DNA of 64,000 bases from Pediococcus argentinicus (GCF_001437605.1 NZ_JQCQ01000004.1:11662-75661), one strand, 5' to 3'; shown: positions 1-9,390, numbered from the stretch's first letter. Made by a program: numbers and translations. Notes: generated by a model not told the origin, from the letters alone.

Positions 1-95
1 ATTAAGTTCCCTTTTTTATTGAAAAATAATTATCATACAAGAACGTGATTTATAATTTATCACACATTACTATGTGTGTCAAAGTAATAAAATAA

Positions 96-124
96 AACTG
101 CAACAATCTTAAATTGTCACAGTT
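96..124 (-). terminator. Terminator of the P-type ATPase gene
   Basis: Just past the ATPase stop, the minus-strand RNA can form a 12-bp stem (AACTGTGACAAT with ATTGTTGCAGTT, two G-U pairs) followed by a T-rich run. Upstream, positions 61-78 hold a second short inverted repeat (CACACAT/ATGTGTG) that I cannot assign. Confidence 0.6.
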
Positions 125-132
125 TTTAATTT

Positions 133-2832
133 TTATTCAGTTCGGACCTGTCTAAAGTGATTTGGATGGAAGAACTTATCCGTTTCAGTCACTATTAAGA
201 CAATCAAACCTGCGAGGATTGGTAGTCCCCACTGCATTAACGTCATATTACCAGTACTAAAGATTCCTTGCATAAATGGTGCGTAAGTCAAAGCAAGTTG
301 CAGAATCAGTAATAGTCCAATAATCCAAAATGCATGTAGGTTTCGTAAAATATCTTTTGAAAATGCAGGTTTAGGTGTTCTGATATTGAACAAGTAGAAA
401 ATCTTACCAAAGACAATCACATTCACTGTTACTGTACTTGCAATAATTGTCGTGACACCTTGATCGATTAACCAGTCATATCCTACCAACCCAAGCCCAG
501 CAATCAGCACGGATACATACACGATTTGCCAAACGTCGGATTTACTTAAGAACGCTCGGTTCGAAGGACGCGGTGGTCGTTGCATAATACCTTCTTCAGC
601 TGGTTCAAATAAGAACGCAAATTGAATTGTAATTGCTGAAACCATGTTAATCCAAAGTAATTGTGTCGGAACTAAAGGTAAGTCCTGTTGTGCCATGATA
701 GACAATAGAACAATTAATCCTTCAGCAAAACTGGTTGGTAATAGGAAACGAATAGTCTTTTTGATATTATCGTAAACTCTTCGACCCTCTTTAATGGCTT
801 TTGTTAATGTAGCAAAATTATCGTCAGCTAACACCATATCAGCGGATTCTTTGGCAACGTCGGTACCTTTGATACCCATTGCCACACCAATATCAGCTCG
901 TTTCAAAGCTGGGGCATCATTAACACCATCACCAGTCATCGCAGTAACTAAACCATTCGCTTGGTAAGCTTCAACAATTCGAAGTTTATTAGCCGGAGTT
1001 GTTCGTGCAAAGACATTGTAGTTTTGAATTACTTCTTTAAGTTGCTTGTCATCCATTTCATCAATTTCTGCACCGGTAATGGCCGAAATCTTATCGTCCA
1101 AACCTAATTTTTCAGCAATAGCTGAGGCAGTCTCCGGATGATCACCAGTAATCATTTTCACTTTGATACCGGCTTCCTGCATTTCACGTAAAGCTACAAT
1201 CGTTTCTTCGCGTGGCGGGTCAATTAACCCAGCAATTCCTAAGAATACTAGTCCATCCGTTAGATCTTGATGTTCAACAGTTTCAACGTTTTGATCAACT
1301 GAACGATATGCTAAAGCAACAACTCGGCGTCCTTGCTTCGCAAATTTTGAAACTTGCTTATTCCAATATGCTTGGTCAAAACTACTATCACCGGCCGCAG
1401 CCATTTCAAATAGCTTATCAGGTGACCCTTTCACCCAAATTGTTCGCTTGCCATCTTGGTTTTGTGACAATTCAGCCATGTAACGATAATCAGAATCAAA
1501 TGGGATTTTATCAATTTCTTCTTCACAAGAACCATCTGGAAATACTTTTTTAAAGAGTGTTAAAAAGGCACCATCAGTTGGTTCACCATTAATAACCCAT
1601 TTGCCATCTTCTTGTTCCAAAGTTGTATCGTTTGCTTCATTACCGGCTAAAATTAATTTATGGAGCGTATCAAATTTAGCTATATCAACTTTCTTACCGT
1701 GTTGAGTTAAATCACCAGTTGGATCATAACCCGTACCACTGATTTGGAAAGTTCCTTCTTTAGTAACAATCTCTTCGACTGTCATTTCATTTTTAGTTAA
1801 AGTACCTGTTTTATCAGTATTAATAACATCTACAGCGCCAAGTGTTTCAACCGCTGGCAAGGATTTAACAATCGCGTGTTCCTTAGTCATCCGCTTAACA
1901 CCCATTGCTAAAACAACGGATGTACTAGCTGGAAGTCCTTCTGGAAGTGAACCAACAATCATCGTGATAATCGCAATGACCAATAAATCAACCGAGTAAA
2001 TCTTTGTCATGAAACCAAAGATTCCAAGTAATAGAGCCACCACAATAATTCCGTATGAAATGTACTTTCCAAGTCCATTAATTTCACGCATTAGTGGTGT
2101 TGTCTTGGTTTTCACTTCATCCACACTTGCACTAATTTGGCCTAATTCAGTATGGGTTCCGGTTTTAACAACTACACCTAATCCACTACCATTGGTTACA
2201 GCAGTTGAAGCAAATGCCATATTAGTTTGGTCACCCAACGTTGTTTTATCTGGTAAAATCTCGACATCTTTTAAAACCGAGTCAGCTTCACCTGTCAGCA
2301 TTGACTCTTGAATCTTCAAATTATCCGCATCAATAATTCGTAAATCAGCTGGAACATTATCACCTGCTTCAAGGAACACAACATCCCCGTCCACTAAATC
2401 TTCAGCTGGGATATCAGTTCGTTTGCCATCACGAATAACTGTTGCTTCAACCTGCAACATTTCTTTAATTTTTTCAATTGCACTAGAAGCTTTCACTTCT
2501 TGGAAATATCCAATCAGAGCATTAATTATAACTACCATTCCGATAACAATTGAATCTGAGTACTCTTTCAAAACAAAGGTTGCGATTGCGGCCAAGATTA
2601 AAATATACGTAATACTATTATTAAACTGGCGAATAAAACGCATAAAGTTACTTTGCTTCTTTTCTGTCAAAGCGTTGGGCCCATTTTGGGCGAGTCGTTT
2701 TTTGGCCTCCTGTTCACTCAATCCATTGATAGGATCAGTTTGCAGTTTGCGAGCTACCTCATCAGATTCAACGTTGTAAAAATTATCATTGCGCGTACGC
2801 GCTCCATAGTCATCGGCTGTAGATTTTGTCAT
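133..2832 (-). CDS. P-type cation-transporting ATPase (P2/PMR1-SERCA type)
   Basis: ATP-driven cation pump of the plasma membrane, 899 aa, full length for the family. Seen: N-terminal cation-ATPase domain (about 20-90), TGEA actuator motif (about 178), PEGLP in transmembrane helix 4 (about 295), phosphorylation motif DKTGTLT (about 339), hinge motif TGDGVNDAP (about 632) and several C-terminal membrane helices. The start ATG follows AAAGGAG. In helix 6 the NLVTD of SERCA and PMR1 pumps reads NMVSA, so the classical Ca2+-binding Asp is missing and the transported ion is uncertain (Ca2+, Mn2+, Na+ or K+ are all possible). It appears monocistronic, with its own promoter and terminator. The family call is firm; the substrate is not. 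Confidence 0.95.
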   Translation of the reverse strand: MTKSTADDYGARTRNDNFYNVESDEVARKLQTDPINGLSEQEAKKRLAQNGPNALTEKKQSNFMRFIRQFNNSITYILILAAIATFVLKEYSDSIVIGMVVIINALIGYFQEVKASSAIEKIKEMLQVEATVIRDGKRTDIPAEDLVDGDVVFLEAGDNVPADLRIIDADNLKIQESMLTGEADSVLKDVEILPDKTTLGDQTNMAFASTAVTNGSGLGVVVKTGTHTELGQISASVDEVKTKTTPLMREINGLGKYISYGIIVVALLLGIFGFMTKIYSVDLLVIAIITMIVGSLPEGLPASTSVVLAMGVKRMTKEHAIVKSLPAVETLGAVDVINTDKTGTLTKNEMTVEEIVTKEGTFQISGTGYDPTGDLTQHGKKVDIAKFDTLHKLILAGNEANDTTLEQEDGKWVINGEPTDGAFLTLFKKVFPDGSCEEEIDKIPFDSDYRYMAELSQNQDGKRTIWVKGSPDKLFEMAAAGDSSFDQAYWNKQVSKFAKQGRRVVALAYRSVDQNVETVEHQDLTDGLVFLGIAGLIDPPREETIVALREMQEAGIKVKMITGDHPETASAIAEKLGLDDKISAITGAEIDEMDDKQLKEVIQNYNVFARTTPANKLRIVEAYQANGLVTAMTGDGVNDAPALKRADIGVAMGIKGTDVAKESADMVLADDNFATLTKAIKEGRRVYDNIKKTIRFLLPTSFAEGLIVLLSIMAQQDLPLVPTQLLWINMVSAITIQFAFLFEPAEEGIMQRPPRPSNRAFLSKSDVWQIVYVSVLIAGLGLVGYDWLIDQGVTTIIASTVTVNVIVFGKIFYLFNIRTPKPAFSKDILRNLHAFWIIGLLLILQLALTYAPFMQGIFSTGNMTLMQWGLPILAGLIVLIVTETDKFFHPNHFRQVRTE

Positions 2833-2867
2833 GTAGATTAGTTCTCCTTTTTATTTAAGCTAATTTT

Positions 2868-2897
2868 AGTTTACGGGATTTCTGATAGTTGTGTCAA
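2868..2897 (-). promoter_or_regulatory. Promoter of the P-type ATPase gene
   Basis: On the minus strand TTGACA (2897-2892) and TAAACT (2873-2868) are separated by 18 bp, 36 bp before the ATG. Confidence 0.55.
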
Positions 2898-3018
2898 TAA
2901 TCTTATACTAATTATAAGAAATAGAGAGTGAAACTCGTTTTGGAAGCAAGAATGTATATGTTCTATTTTAGAATAGTGGAAACGTGCTACCTTCCCCATT
3001 TTTCTCCGTATAACCTGA

Positions 3019-3056
3019 AAACGGTATAAATGGCAAAATCACCATTTACACCGTTT
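3019..3056 (-). terminator. Hairpin of repeat copy 1 (second opuC terminator)
   Basis: Arms 3019-3033 and 3042-3056 form a 15-bp stem. The single odd position is a G-U pair only on the minus-strand RNA, which is followed by TTTTC. Confidence 0.5.
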
Positions 3057-3144
3057 CCTTGTTATTACTCAAAAAATACCCGGGGAATTTCACACTCTTT
3101 TTTGAAACGTGCTCCGTAAACCAATTTCCTCCGTATAACTGAAA

Positions 3145-3181
3145 AATGACATCAATGGCCAAAATCGCCATCAATGTCATT
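3145..3181 (-). terminator. Hairpin of repeat copy 2 (opuC operon terminator)
   Basis: Arms 3145-3159 and 3167-3181 form a 15-bp stem on the minus-strand RNA with two adjacent G-U pairs, followed by five T. It lies 30 bp past the opuCD stop. Confidence 0.6.
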
Positions 3182-3210
3182 TCCCTGTTATTACTCAGAA
3201 ATTAACCGGT

Positions 3211-3870
3211 TTACTTCGCACTCTTATTTGGATCAAACCTCTTCTCCAAGAAGCTCAATACCATATCGGTAATAATCGCCATCAAGGCGGTTGGTAAAGC
3301 ACCAGCTAAGATGATGGCACCACCGTTTGTGGCGTTGGTACCACGAATGATGATATCACCTAATCCACCAGCACCGACGAAGGAACCAATGGCGGTGATT
3401 CCGATAGCTAGAACTAAAGCATTACGGAGACCAGCCATAATGACGGAAAGTGAAAGTGGAATTTCAATAATCACTAACACTTGGCGACGGGTCATTCCCA
3501 TCCCTTTTCCAGCATCCAACACGTCGGGGTCCACATTTTGCATCCCGGTGTAGGTGTTTTTGATAATCGGAAGTAAAGCATACAAGAAGACCGTCACAAT
3601 AACGGTGTTCACTCCTAAACCAAGTCCTAACATAATGATGGAAAGCATAGCTAATGAAGGAATGGTTTGAATTACATTGGCAGCACCAATAACCCAGTCA
3701 CTTAATTTACTATATTTAGAAATTAAGATACCGATTGGAATACCAACGATTGCAGCCAAAACTACTCCGTAAATTGAAATTAGAAAATGACGCGTAAACT
3801 CCTGAAGGACGTACATGCCATTATGCTGAAAATAATAAATCAATTGCTGCATAATATTTAAACTTTGCAT
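3211..3870 (-). CDS. opuCD: Glycine betaine/carnitine/choline ABC transporter permease
   Basis: Second membrane subunit of an OpuC-type compatible-solute importer used in osmoprotection. About 219 aa, with five to six hydrophobic helices and a binding-protein-dependent permease EAA-type loop around DPDVLDAGKGMGM. A TTG lies six codons upstream, but the ATG at 3870 is preferred: GGAGG in the last codons of opuCC sits 8 nt before it, and the ATG begins one base after the opuCC stop. It is the last gene of the four-gene operon opuCA-CB-CC-CD. The call rests on order and domain types; the exact substrate is not visible. Confidence 0.9.
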   Translation of the reverse strand: MQSLNIMQQLIYYFQHNGMYVLQEFTRHFLISIYGVVLAAIVGIPIGILISKYSKLSDWVIGAANVIQTIPSLAMLSIIMLGLGLGVNTVIVTVFLYALLPIIKNTYTGMQNVDPDVLDAGKGMGMTRRQVLVIIEIPLSLSVIMAGLRNALVLAIGITAIGSFVGAGGLGDIIIRGTNATNGGAIILAGALPTALMAIITDMVLSFLEKRFDPNKSAK

Positions 3871-3871
3871 G

Positions 3872-4798
3872 TTATTTACCTCCTTCAAAATAGTTGTTTT
3901 CTTTCAAGAACTCTTGAGCAACCACGGATGGCTCCTTCAAGTTGTTATCAACCTCGTAGTTCAAGTGTTGCATCGTCTTCAAATCAATTTTGCCATCCAG
4001 ACGATGTAAAATGCCATTTAACTGTGGATGCTTTTTGAGCGCTTTATTGTTAACAACCACACTAGCATCGTATGGTGGGAAGAAATGTTTGTCATCCTTC
4101 AATAACTTCAAGTTATAACTACCAATCCGACCATCAGTAGAATAGCCCAAGACCGCATCCATTTTGTCGCTTTGAACCGCGTTATAGACTAACCCAATCT
4201 GCATTGGATAAACATGACCAAACGCATATCCGTATTTCTGCTTAAAGTCACCATAACCATCACCTTTACGATTCATCCAAATCTGATCGATTCCGACTTT
4301 CATATTAGGTGCAATTTTCTTCAAATCACTAACTGTTTCCAAATGGTGTTTCTTAGCATAATCCTGCTTAACCATGAATTGGTAAGTATCTGAGAATCCA
4401 TAGCTAGGGAACCATTTCATATCGTACTTCTTATTAAATTCAGTTCGAACTCGTTTAGAAACAAAATTAGGGTCACTATTCTTAGGATTCTTCAAAATCG
4501 TTTGATCATCCGTACCCTTATAACGAATAGCGGTCATATCAGCATCCCCACGCTTTTGCGCTTGAAAACTAACGGTCCCAGACCCAAGGTTATTAATAAC
4601 TTCGGTATTCAGATTGGAATAATGCTCAATCATCCCTTTTAGGACTTGAGACATAATCTGTTGTTCAGTGGTATTTTGTGCAGCAATTTTAACGGTATCT
4701 TTTGAGCTGCCACCTAATCCAGGAAGCGCACATCCGCTTAAGATAAGAGCTAGCGCACCCAGAGGCAATAATCTTTTAATAAGTTTTTTAATTTTCAT
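3872..4798 (-). CDS. opuCC: Osmoprotectant ABC transporter substrate-binding lipoprotein
   Basis: Extracellular lipid-anchored solute receptor of the OpuC system, 308 aa. It has a positively charged N-terminus, a hydrophobic signal and a lipobox LSGC (Cys about residue 23), then an OpuAC-type binding fold with motifs such as GSGTVSFQAQK and YGFSDTYQFMVK. The start ATG shares one base with the stop of the upstream permease (TGATG), so translation is probably coupled. Ligand choice (betaine, carnitine, choline) is inferred from the family only. Confidence 0.9.
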   Translation of the reverse strand: MKIKKLIKRLLPLGALALILSGCALPGLGGSSKDTVKIAAQNTTEQQIMSQVLKGMIEHYSNLNTEVINNLGSGTVSFQAQKRGDADMTAIRYKGTDDQTILKNPKNSDPNFVSKRVRTEFNKKYDMKWFPSYGFSDTYQFMVKQDYAKKHHLETVSDLKKIAPNMKVGIDQIWMNRKGDGYGDFKQKYGYAFGHVYPMQIGLVYNAVQSDKMDAVLGYSTDGRIGSYNLKLLKDDKHFFPPYDASVVVNNKALKKHPQLNGILHRLDGKIDLKTMQHLNYEVDNNLKEPSVVAQEFLKENNYFEGGK

Positions 4799-5433
4799 CA
4801 GGCAACCTCCTCATTAGTTTTTGGAGTTACCATTTTCTCAACTTTTCCGAGGATATAATCTACAATCAAAGCCAAGATAACGACGGGAATTGAACCACCA
4901 AGAATTAAATCTGAACGGTACAAATTCAAACCATTAAAAATGAAATCACCTAATCCGCCAGCACCAATATATGAAGCCAATGCGGTCCAAGCAATTACAT
5001 ACGTAGCCGACAAACGAATTCCAGACATAATAACTGGGGCGGCTAATCGAATCTCCACCTGAAACATGGATTGGAAACTACTCATACCCATCCCCTTAGC
5101 GGCATCCTTTAAAACTGGATTAACATTTTTCAAACCTAGGTAGGTATTACGTAAAATGGGTAAGAGTGAGTAGATAAACAACGCTACGATAGAAGGAACT
5201 GCTCCAATTCCAAATAACGGAATCATCATGGCTAACAGCGCCATCGCAGGAATAGTTTGCATGACACTCGCAATACTAATCACAACGTTTGCTCCCCGTT
5301 TCATACGAGTCAACAATATTCCGAGTGGAACTGCGACGATTACTCCTAATCCAAGAGAAATAGCAGAGATGTAGATGTGCTGCCATGTTTTAACCAGGAG
5401 TTCTACTCCAAATTGATTAAAAAAGTTAAGCAC
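4798..5433 (-). CDS. opuCB: Glycine betaine/carnitine/choline ABC transporter permease
   Basis: First membrane subunit of the OpuC importer, 211 aa, paralogous to the product of the last gene of the operon. Helices are spread through the chain, and the ATPase-contact loop NVNPVLKDAAKGMGM is near residues 98-112. It starts with GTG, which overlaps the stop of opuCA by 8 bases; the SD-like GGTGATG lies in the opuCA end. Overlapping ends on both sides indicate a tightly coupled operon. Confidence 0.9.
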   Translation of the reverse strand: MLNFFNQFGVELLVKTWQHIYISAISLGLGVIVAVPLGILLTRMKRGANVVISIASVMQTIPAMALLAMMIPLFGIGAVPSIVALFIYSLLPILRNTYLGLKNVNPVLKDAAKGMGMSSFQSMFQVEIRLAAPVIMSGIRLSATYVIAWTALASYIGAGGLGDFIFNGLNLYRSDLILGGSIPVVILALIVDYILGKVEKMVTPKTNEEVA

Positions 5434-6628
5434 CTACATCACCTTCCCCCTGCAGTTCACCCGTATCGTCTTTAGAATCTTTAGCGGCATTATCGCGGTC
5501 TTCGCCCTCTTCTTCACCCCAAAGTGCGTCATAAACAACATCCACTAAGGTAGCTCGAGTAACGATTCCGACCAACGTTCCATCTTCTGAAATAACCGGA
5601 ACATTTCGGAAACCACGCTTCAAAATACGGTCAACGGTATCCCGAATTAAAGAAGTTTTTTTAACGTAAAATACCTTATGATCCATGATGTCGCCGATTG
5701 TCTTACCAGACTTATAGTTATCGTTAACCTGTTCGATATCAACAACACCCTTAAGCTTGTGATCGGCATCAGTAACTAGCAAAGTATCAACTCGCTTATC
5801 ATGCATAGTTGTCAAAGCTTCTTCAATCCCATGATCTTCAGTGATTGAAACTGGATTAATCGCAACTTGTCCAACGGTTGTAATACTTGGCTTAGCATGG
5901 ATTAAGCGTTCTTGTCCGATTAAGTTTTCAACAAACTCATTTTTAGGATTCTTCAAAATATTTTCTGGAGTATCGACTTGAACCTGTTTTCCATGTGACA
6001 TAACTACGATACGTGTCGCAAGGTTCAAAGCTTCATCCATATCATGAGTAACAAAAATAAAGGTCTTACCCAATCGTTCTTGGAGATCCTTTACCAAGTC
6101 TTGTAATGCTTCACGCGTAATTGGATCCAAAGCACCAAATGGTTCGTCCATTAAAATGACGTCTTGATCAGCTGCTAAAGCACGTACAACACCGATCCGT
6201 TGCTGTTGACCACCAGATAGTTCAGAAGGATAACGATCCAAATAATCAACTGGTAATTCAACCAATTTGATCATTTCTTCGGCCTTTTTATTACGTTTTT
6301 CTTCCGACCAATTTAGTAACTTAGGAACCAATGTAATGTTCTCACGGATCGTCATATGTGGTAGTAAACCAATGTTTTGAATAACATAACCAATCTGGCG
6401 ACGGAGTTTTACTGGGTCCATCTTGCTGATATCTTTTCCATTAATTTTAATTGTTCCAGATGTTTGATTTAGCATCCGGTTAATCATTCTCATTGTAGTC
6501 GTCTTACCTGACCCAGAGGTCCCGATAAAACAGATAAACTCACCTTTATCAATATTCAGATTGAAGTCGTCGACCGCAACCTTATTGCCAGGATAAATCT
6601 TATTTAAATGGCTCATTTCAAGTAACAT
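5426..6628 (-). CDS. opuCA: Osmoprotectant ABC transporter ATPase with CBS pair
   Basis: ATP-binding subunit, about 400 aa. Seen: Walker A GTSGSGKTT (about 38), signature LSGGQQQR (about 138), Walker B VILMDEPFGALD (about 160), then two C-terminal CBS repeats (about 260-375) that in this family sense ionic strength and gate transport. An acidic tail ends the protein. A GTG at 6640 is in frame but sits on the SD AAGGAG; the ATG at 6628 is more likely. It is the first gene of the four-gene operon. Confidence 0.92.
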   Translation of the reverse strand: MLLEMSHLNKIYPGNKVAVDDFNLNIDKGEFICFIGTSGSGKTTTMRMINRMLNQTSGTIKINGKDISKMDPVKLRRQIGYVIQNIGLLPHMTIRENITLVPKLLNWSEEKRNKKAEEMIKLVELPVDYLDRYPSELSGGQQQRIGVVRALAADQDVILMDEPFGALDPITREALQDLVKDLQERLGKTFIFVTHDMDEALNLATRIVVMSHGKQVQVDTPENILKNPKNEFVENLIGQERLIHAKPSITTVGQVAINPVSITEDHGIEEALTTMHDKRVDTLLVTDADHKLKGVVDIEQVNDNYKSGKTIGDIMDHKVFYVKKTSLIRDTVDRILKRGFRNVPVISEDGTLVGIVTRATLVDVVYDALWGEEEGEDRDNAAKDSKDDTGELQGEGDVGA

Positions 6629-6822
6629 AAAAATCGTCACACTCCTTATTTAAAACCATACTAACATTCTCACGGGTTTAATTAAAAAAATATGCAAGAA
6701 AGATTTAAAGATTTCTTATAACTGTTGACACGTAATCCAGAAAATAAAATAGCGTTTTCACTTGTTTAGTGCCGGTGATGTTGTAAGATATAAGTAATTA
6801 AATAAAAGGAGCTGACATTACA

Positions 6823-8067
6823 ATGGCTAAATATGAAACATTGCTTCCAAGATTTTTAAAATACGTAAAGGTGAATACTCGTTCTAATCCAAATTCAGAC
6901 ACAATTCCAACTGATCCGAAGGAAGTCACATTCCTTAAAACACTTGCTGCTGAACTTGAAGAAGTTGGCGTTAAAGACGTTCATACACAAGCATCAAGTG
7001 GTTACGTTGTAGGAACACTTCCAGCAAATGACGGTGGTAAGACACCAACAATCGGTTATATCTCTCATGTTGATACAGCTGACTTCAATGCTGAAAACAT
7101 TCAACCACAAGTTCATGAAAATTATGATGGTACTTCTGACATCGATTTAAGTGGTGATGGCAAATGGGTTTTGAAACCATCAGTATTCCCAAGTCTTAAA
7201 AAATATAACGGTCAAACATTAATCACAACTGACGGAACTACTTTACTTGGTTCAGATGACAAGTCCGGTGTTGCTGACATTATGACAATGTTGGACTACT
7301 ACAAAGCTCATCCAGAAGTTAAACATGGTGAACTCAGAATTGGGTTCGCTCCTGACGAAGAAACAGGTACAGGTGCTGATCATTTTGACGCTAAAGACTT
7401 TAACACAAAATATGCTTATACCGTTGATGGTGGACCCCTTGGTGAACTTGAATACGAAACTTTCAATGCTGCTCAAGCAACAATCGATATTCAAGGTAAC
7501 GAAGTTCATACTGCCGTTGCTAAGGGATTAATGGTTAATGCTCTTCAACTTGGAATTGACTACCATAATTTAATTCCAGAAGGCGACCGTCCTGAATTAA
7601 CAGAAGGACGCGAAGGCTTCTATCACCTATTTAAGATGAGTGGAACTCCTGACCATGCACAACTTATTTACATTATTCGTGACCATGATCGTAAAATTTT
7701 TGAAGAACGCAAACGTATCATGCAAGAAGTTGCTGATAAAATTAACTACAACTATGACGAACTTCGTGTCAGTGTTGAAGTTCACGATCAGTACTACAAC
7801 ATGCGTGAAGTTCTAGAAAAAGATATGACACCTGTTGAATTAGCACAAAAAGCTATGGAAAACTTGGACATTAAACCAGATATCTACCCAGTTCGTGGTG
7901 GTACTGATGGTTCTAAGATTTCATTCATGGGTATTCCTACACCAAACTTATTTGCTGGTGGCGAAAACATGCACAGTCGTTTCGAATACGTTTCAGTTCA
8001 AACAATGGAACGTGCCGTTGATACTTTGCTTGAAATCAACCGTTTGAATACGGAACAAGCAAACTAA
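6823..8067 (+). CDS. pepT: Peptidase T (aminotripeptidase)
   Basis: Cytosolic zinc metallopeptidase (M20 family) that removes the N-terminal residue of tripeptides, 414 aa, the usual length. Metal-ligand motifs are seen: SHVDTAD (about 85), GSDDKSG (about 145), DEETGTGAD (about 180) and the late [14 protein letters not shown] motifs. The start ATG is preceded by AAAGGAG at good spacing. It is monocistronic: the gap to opuCA contains its promoter region (a TTGACA at 6725-6730 has no clean -10 partner), and a strong double hairpin follows. Confidence 0.96.
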   Translation: MAKYETLLPRFLKYVKVNTRSNPNSDTIPTDPKEVTFLKTLAAELEEVGVKDVHTQASSGYVVGTLPANDGGKTPTIGYISHVDTADFNAENIQPQVHENYDGTSDIDLSGDGKWVLKPSVFPSLKKYNGQTLITTDGTTLLGSDDKSGVADIMTMLDYYKAHPEVKHGELRIGFAPDEETGTGADHFDAKDFNTKYAYTVDGGPLGELEYETFNAAQATIDIQGNEVHTAVAKGLMVNALQLGIDYHNLIPEGDRPELTEGREGFYHLFKMSGTPDHAQLIYIIRDHDRKIFEERKRIMQEVADKINYNYDELRVSVEVHDQYYNMREVLEKDMTPVELAQKAMENLDIKPDIYPVRGGTDGSKISFMGIPTPNLFAGGENMHSRFEYVSVQTMERAVDTLLEINRLNTEQAN

Positions 8068-8073
8068 AATAGA

Positions 8074-8184
8074 GCGGGACTTAGGTCGGGAATCATCGAG
8101 CATAACATAGAAATAACAAGTGTTTCTGAACTTGAAACGCTTGTTATTTTGTAGTTAGGCGGAGATGATTGACCTAAGTCCCGC
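8074..8184 (+). terminator. Nested double hairpin after pepT
   Basis: The outer arms GCGGGACTTAGGTC (8074-8087) and GACCTAAGTCCCGC (8171-8184) are perfect complements and extend with AATCATC/GATGATT. Inside is a second 16-bp stem, 8111-8126 with 8134-8149, with one G-U pair. It can terminate pepT, but it is far larger than a normal terminator and lacks a clean T-run, so it may be a dispersed hairpin repeat. Confidence 0.6.
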
Positions 8185-8219
8185 GTTTCAGCTATAAAAC
8201 AACAGAGGAGGTTCTTCCT

Positions 8220-9260
8220 ATGAGTTTTACAATGGCAATTATCGGTTTTGGTAAAAGTGCCAACCGGTATCATATTCCTTATATTAAAGAGCGCGACATT
8301 AAAATTAAATACATTTACAATCACCGTCGCCATCCTGAAAAGGAACAAGGATTTTACGATCCAAACACTATCTTTACAGAAGATTTGAACGAAGTACTAT
8401 CTGATCCAGAAATACAACTGGTTACTGTTTGTACACCGCCAGCAACACACTTTAAATTTGGTCAAGACGTTTTAAATAGTGGCAAAAACGTACTGATTGA
8501 AAAGCCCTTCTGTAACGACCTCGATGAAACAAAGCAGCTATTAGATTTAGCAAACCGAAAGAATTTGGTTGCGATGGCTTACCAAAATCGTCGTTTTGAT
8601 AGTGACTTTTTAACTTTAAAATCCGTTCTTGAAAAAGGATATGTCGGTAAGCCACTAGAATTGGAATCTCATTTTGATAAATATCGTCCTAACATCAAGG
8701 CTCTAACTGGCGACTTTATGGATGGAACGTTCTATGGTTTAGGAATTCATATCATTGATCAGATTGTTGCCCTATTTGGTAAACCGGAAGAAGTCGGATA
8801 TGATATCCGTCCAATTCAAAATCAGACCAGTTCAACCGATGATTATTTTCAAACTGACTTATACTACGAAAATTTCAAAGTAAGCGTTAAGAGTACGCCT
8901 TTAGCAGCAACTCCTTACCCACGGTTTGTTTTACATGGTACACAGGGATCATTCGTAAAATACGATATTGATCAGCAGGAAAATGATTTGAAATTGGGCA
9001 TTATGCCAGATGATCCTCAATTTGGAATTGACTCACCAAACTTATTTGGCGAAGTCCACTATCGCAATCAAAATAATGATTGGATTACCAAACAAATTCC
9101 AACTATCACTGGAGACTATGGTTTAGTTTATGATTCTTTAATTGATTCAATCATAAATGATCAGCCCAAACTAGTTTCCGATGAAGAACTCATCACTGAT
9201 ATGCAGATTCTTGAAGATGGGGTTGCAACAAAAGGTCCTCATATCACAAAATCAAATTAG
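8220..9260 (+). CDS. Gfo/Idh/MocA family NAD(P)-dependent oxidoreductase
   Basis: Predicted cytosolic dehydrogenase of 346 aa. N-terminal Rossmann fold with GFGKSANRYH (about 9-18), the family motif EKPF (about 98-101) and a C-terminal alpha/beta domain typical of sugar or inositol dehydrogenases (about 130-340). The start ATG follows GAGGAGG. It stands alone between the nested hairpin and a terminator, so neighbours give no substrate. The family assignment is solid; the substrate is unknown. Confidence 0.88.
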   Translation: MSFTMAIIGFGKSANRYHIPYIKERDIKIKYIYNHRRHPEKEQGFYDPNTIFTEDLNEVLSDPEIQLVTVCTPPATHFKFGQDVLNSGKNVLIEKPFCNDLDETKQLLDLANRKNLVAMAYQNRRFDSDFLTLKSVLEKGYVGKPLELESHFDKYRPNIKALTGDFMDGTFYGLGIHIIDQIVALFGKPEEVGYDIRPIQNQTSSTDDYFQTDLYYENFKVSVKSTPLAATPYPRFVLHGTQGSFVKYDIDQQENDLKLGIMPDDPQFGIDSPNLFGEVHYRNQNNDWITKQIPTITGDYGLVYDSLIDSIINDQPKLVSDEELITDMQILEDGVATKGPHITKSN

Positions 9261-9264
9261 TAAT

Positions 9265-9293
9265 AACGCTGCCCATCTGGGTGGCGTTTTTTT
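9265..9293 (+). terminator. Terminator of the oxidoreductase gene
   Basis: AACGCTGCCCA pairs with TGGGTGGCGTT (two G-U pairs, loop TC), followed by seven T in a row. Confidence 0.8.
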
Positions 9294-9313
9294 ATATCTC
9301 AAAAGATTCTTTC

Positions 9314-9367
9314 TTGACATTAAATGCACTTGCATGTAGAGTATTATGATATTGAATGCAAATGCAT
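9314..9367 (+). promoter_or_regulatory. Promoter and twin MarR operator of the exporter operon
   Basis: TTGACA (9314-9319) and TAGAGT (9337-9342) are 17 bp apart. Two copies of ATGCA-N2-TGCAT lie at 9324-9335 (between the two boxes) and 9356-9367 (just downstream). Their centres are 32 bp apart, about three helix turns. The MarR gene at the end of the operon is the obvious candidate repressor (inference). Confidence 0.7.
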
Positions 9368-9390
9368 GTTTTAGAAAGAGAAGTGTTTTT

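Larger units (their letters stand above)
2979..3226. repeat. Tandem direct repeat, 125-bp period, each copy with a hairpin
   Basis: This is most of the 378-bp gap between the ATPase gene and opuCD. Copy 1 (2979-3103) and copy 2 (3104-3226) both run from GAAACGTGCT through CTCCGTATAAC, a hairpin, and GTTATTACTCA to CACACTCTT/GCACTCTTA. Copy 2 ends inside the last codons of opuCD, so copy 1 looks like a duplication of the opuC operon end. The stems differ in sequence yet both pair on the minus-strand RNA. Confidence 0.8.

Noticed and set aside
1212-1553. Open frames opposite the P-type ATPase (1212-1553, 2009-2311, 2423-2779)
   Set aside because: They lack ribosome binding sites and recognisable domains and lie antisense to a well-supported gene.
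6725-6753. TTGACA as the pepT promoter
   Set aside because: No acceptable -10 lies 16-18 bp downstream; the hexamer alone is not enough to call it.
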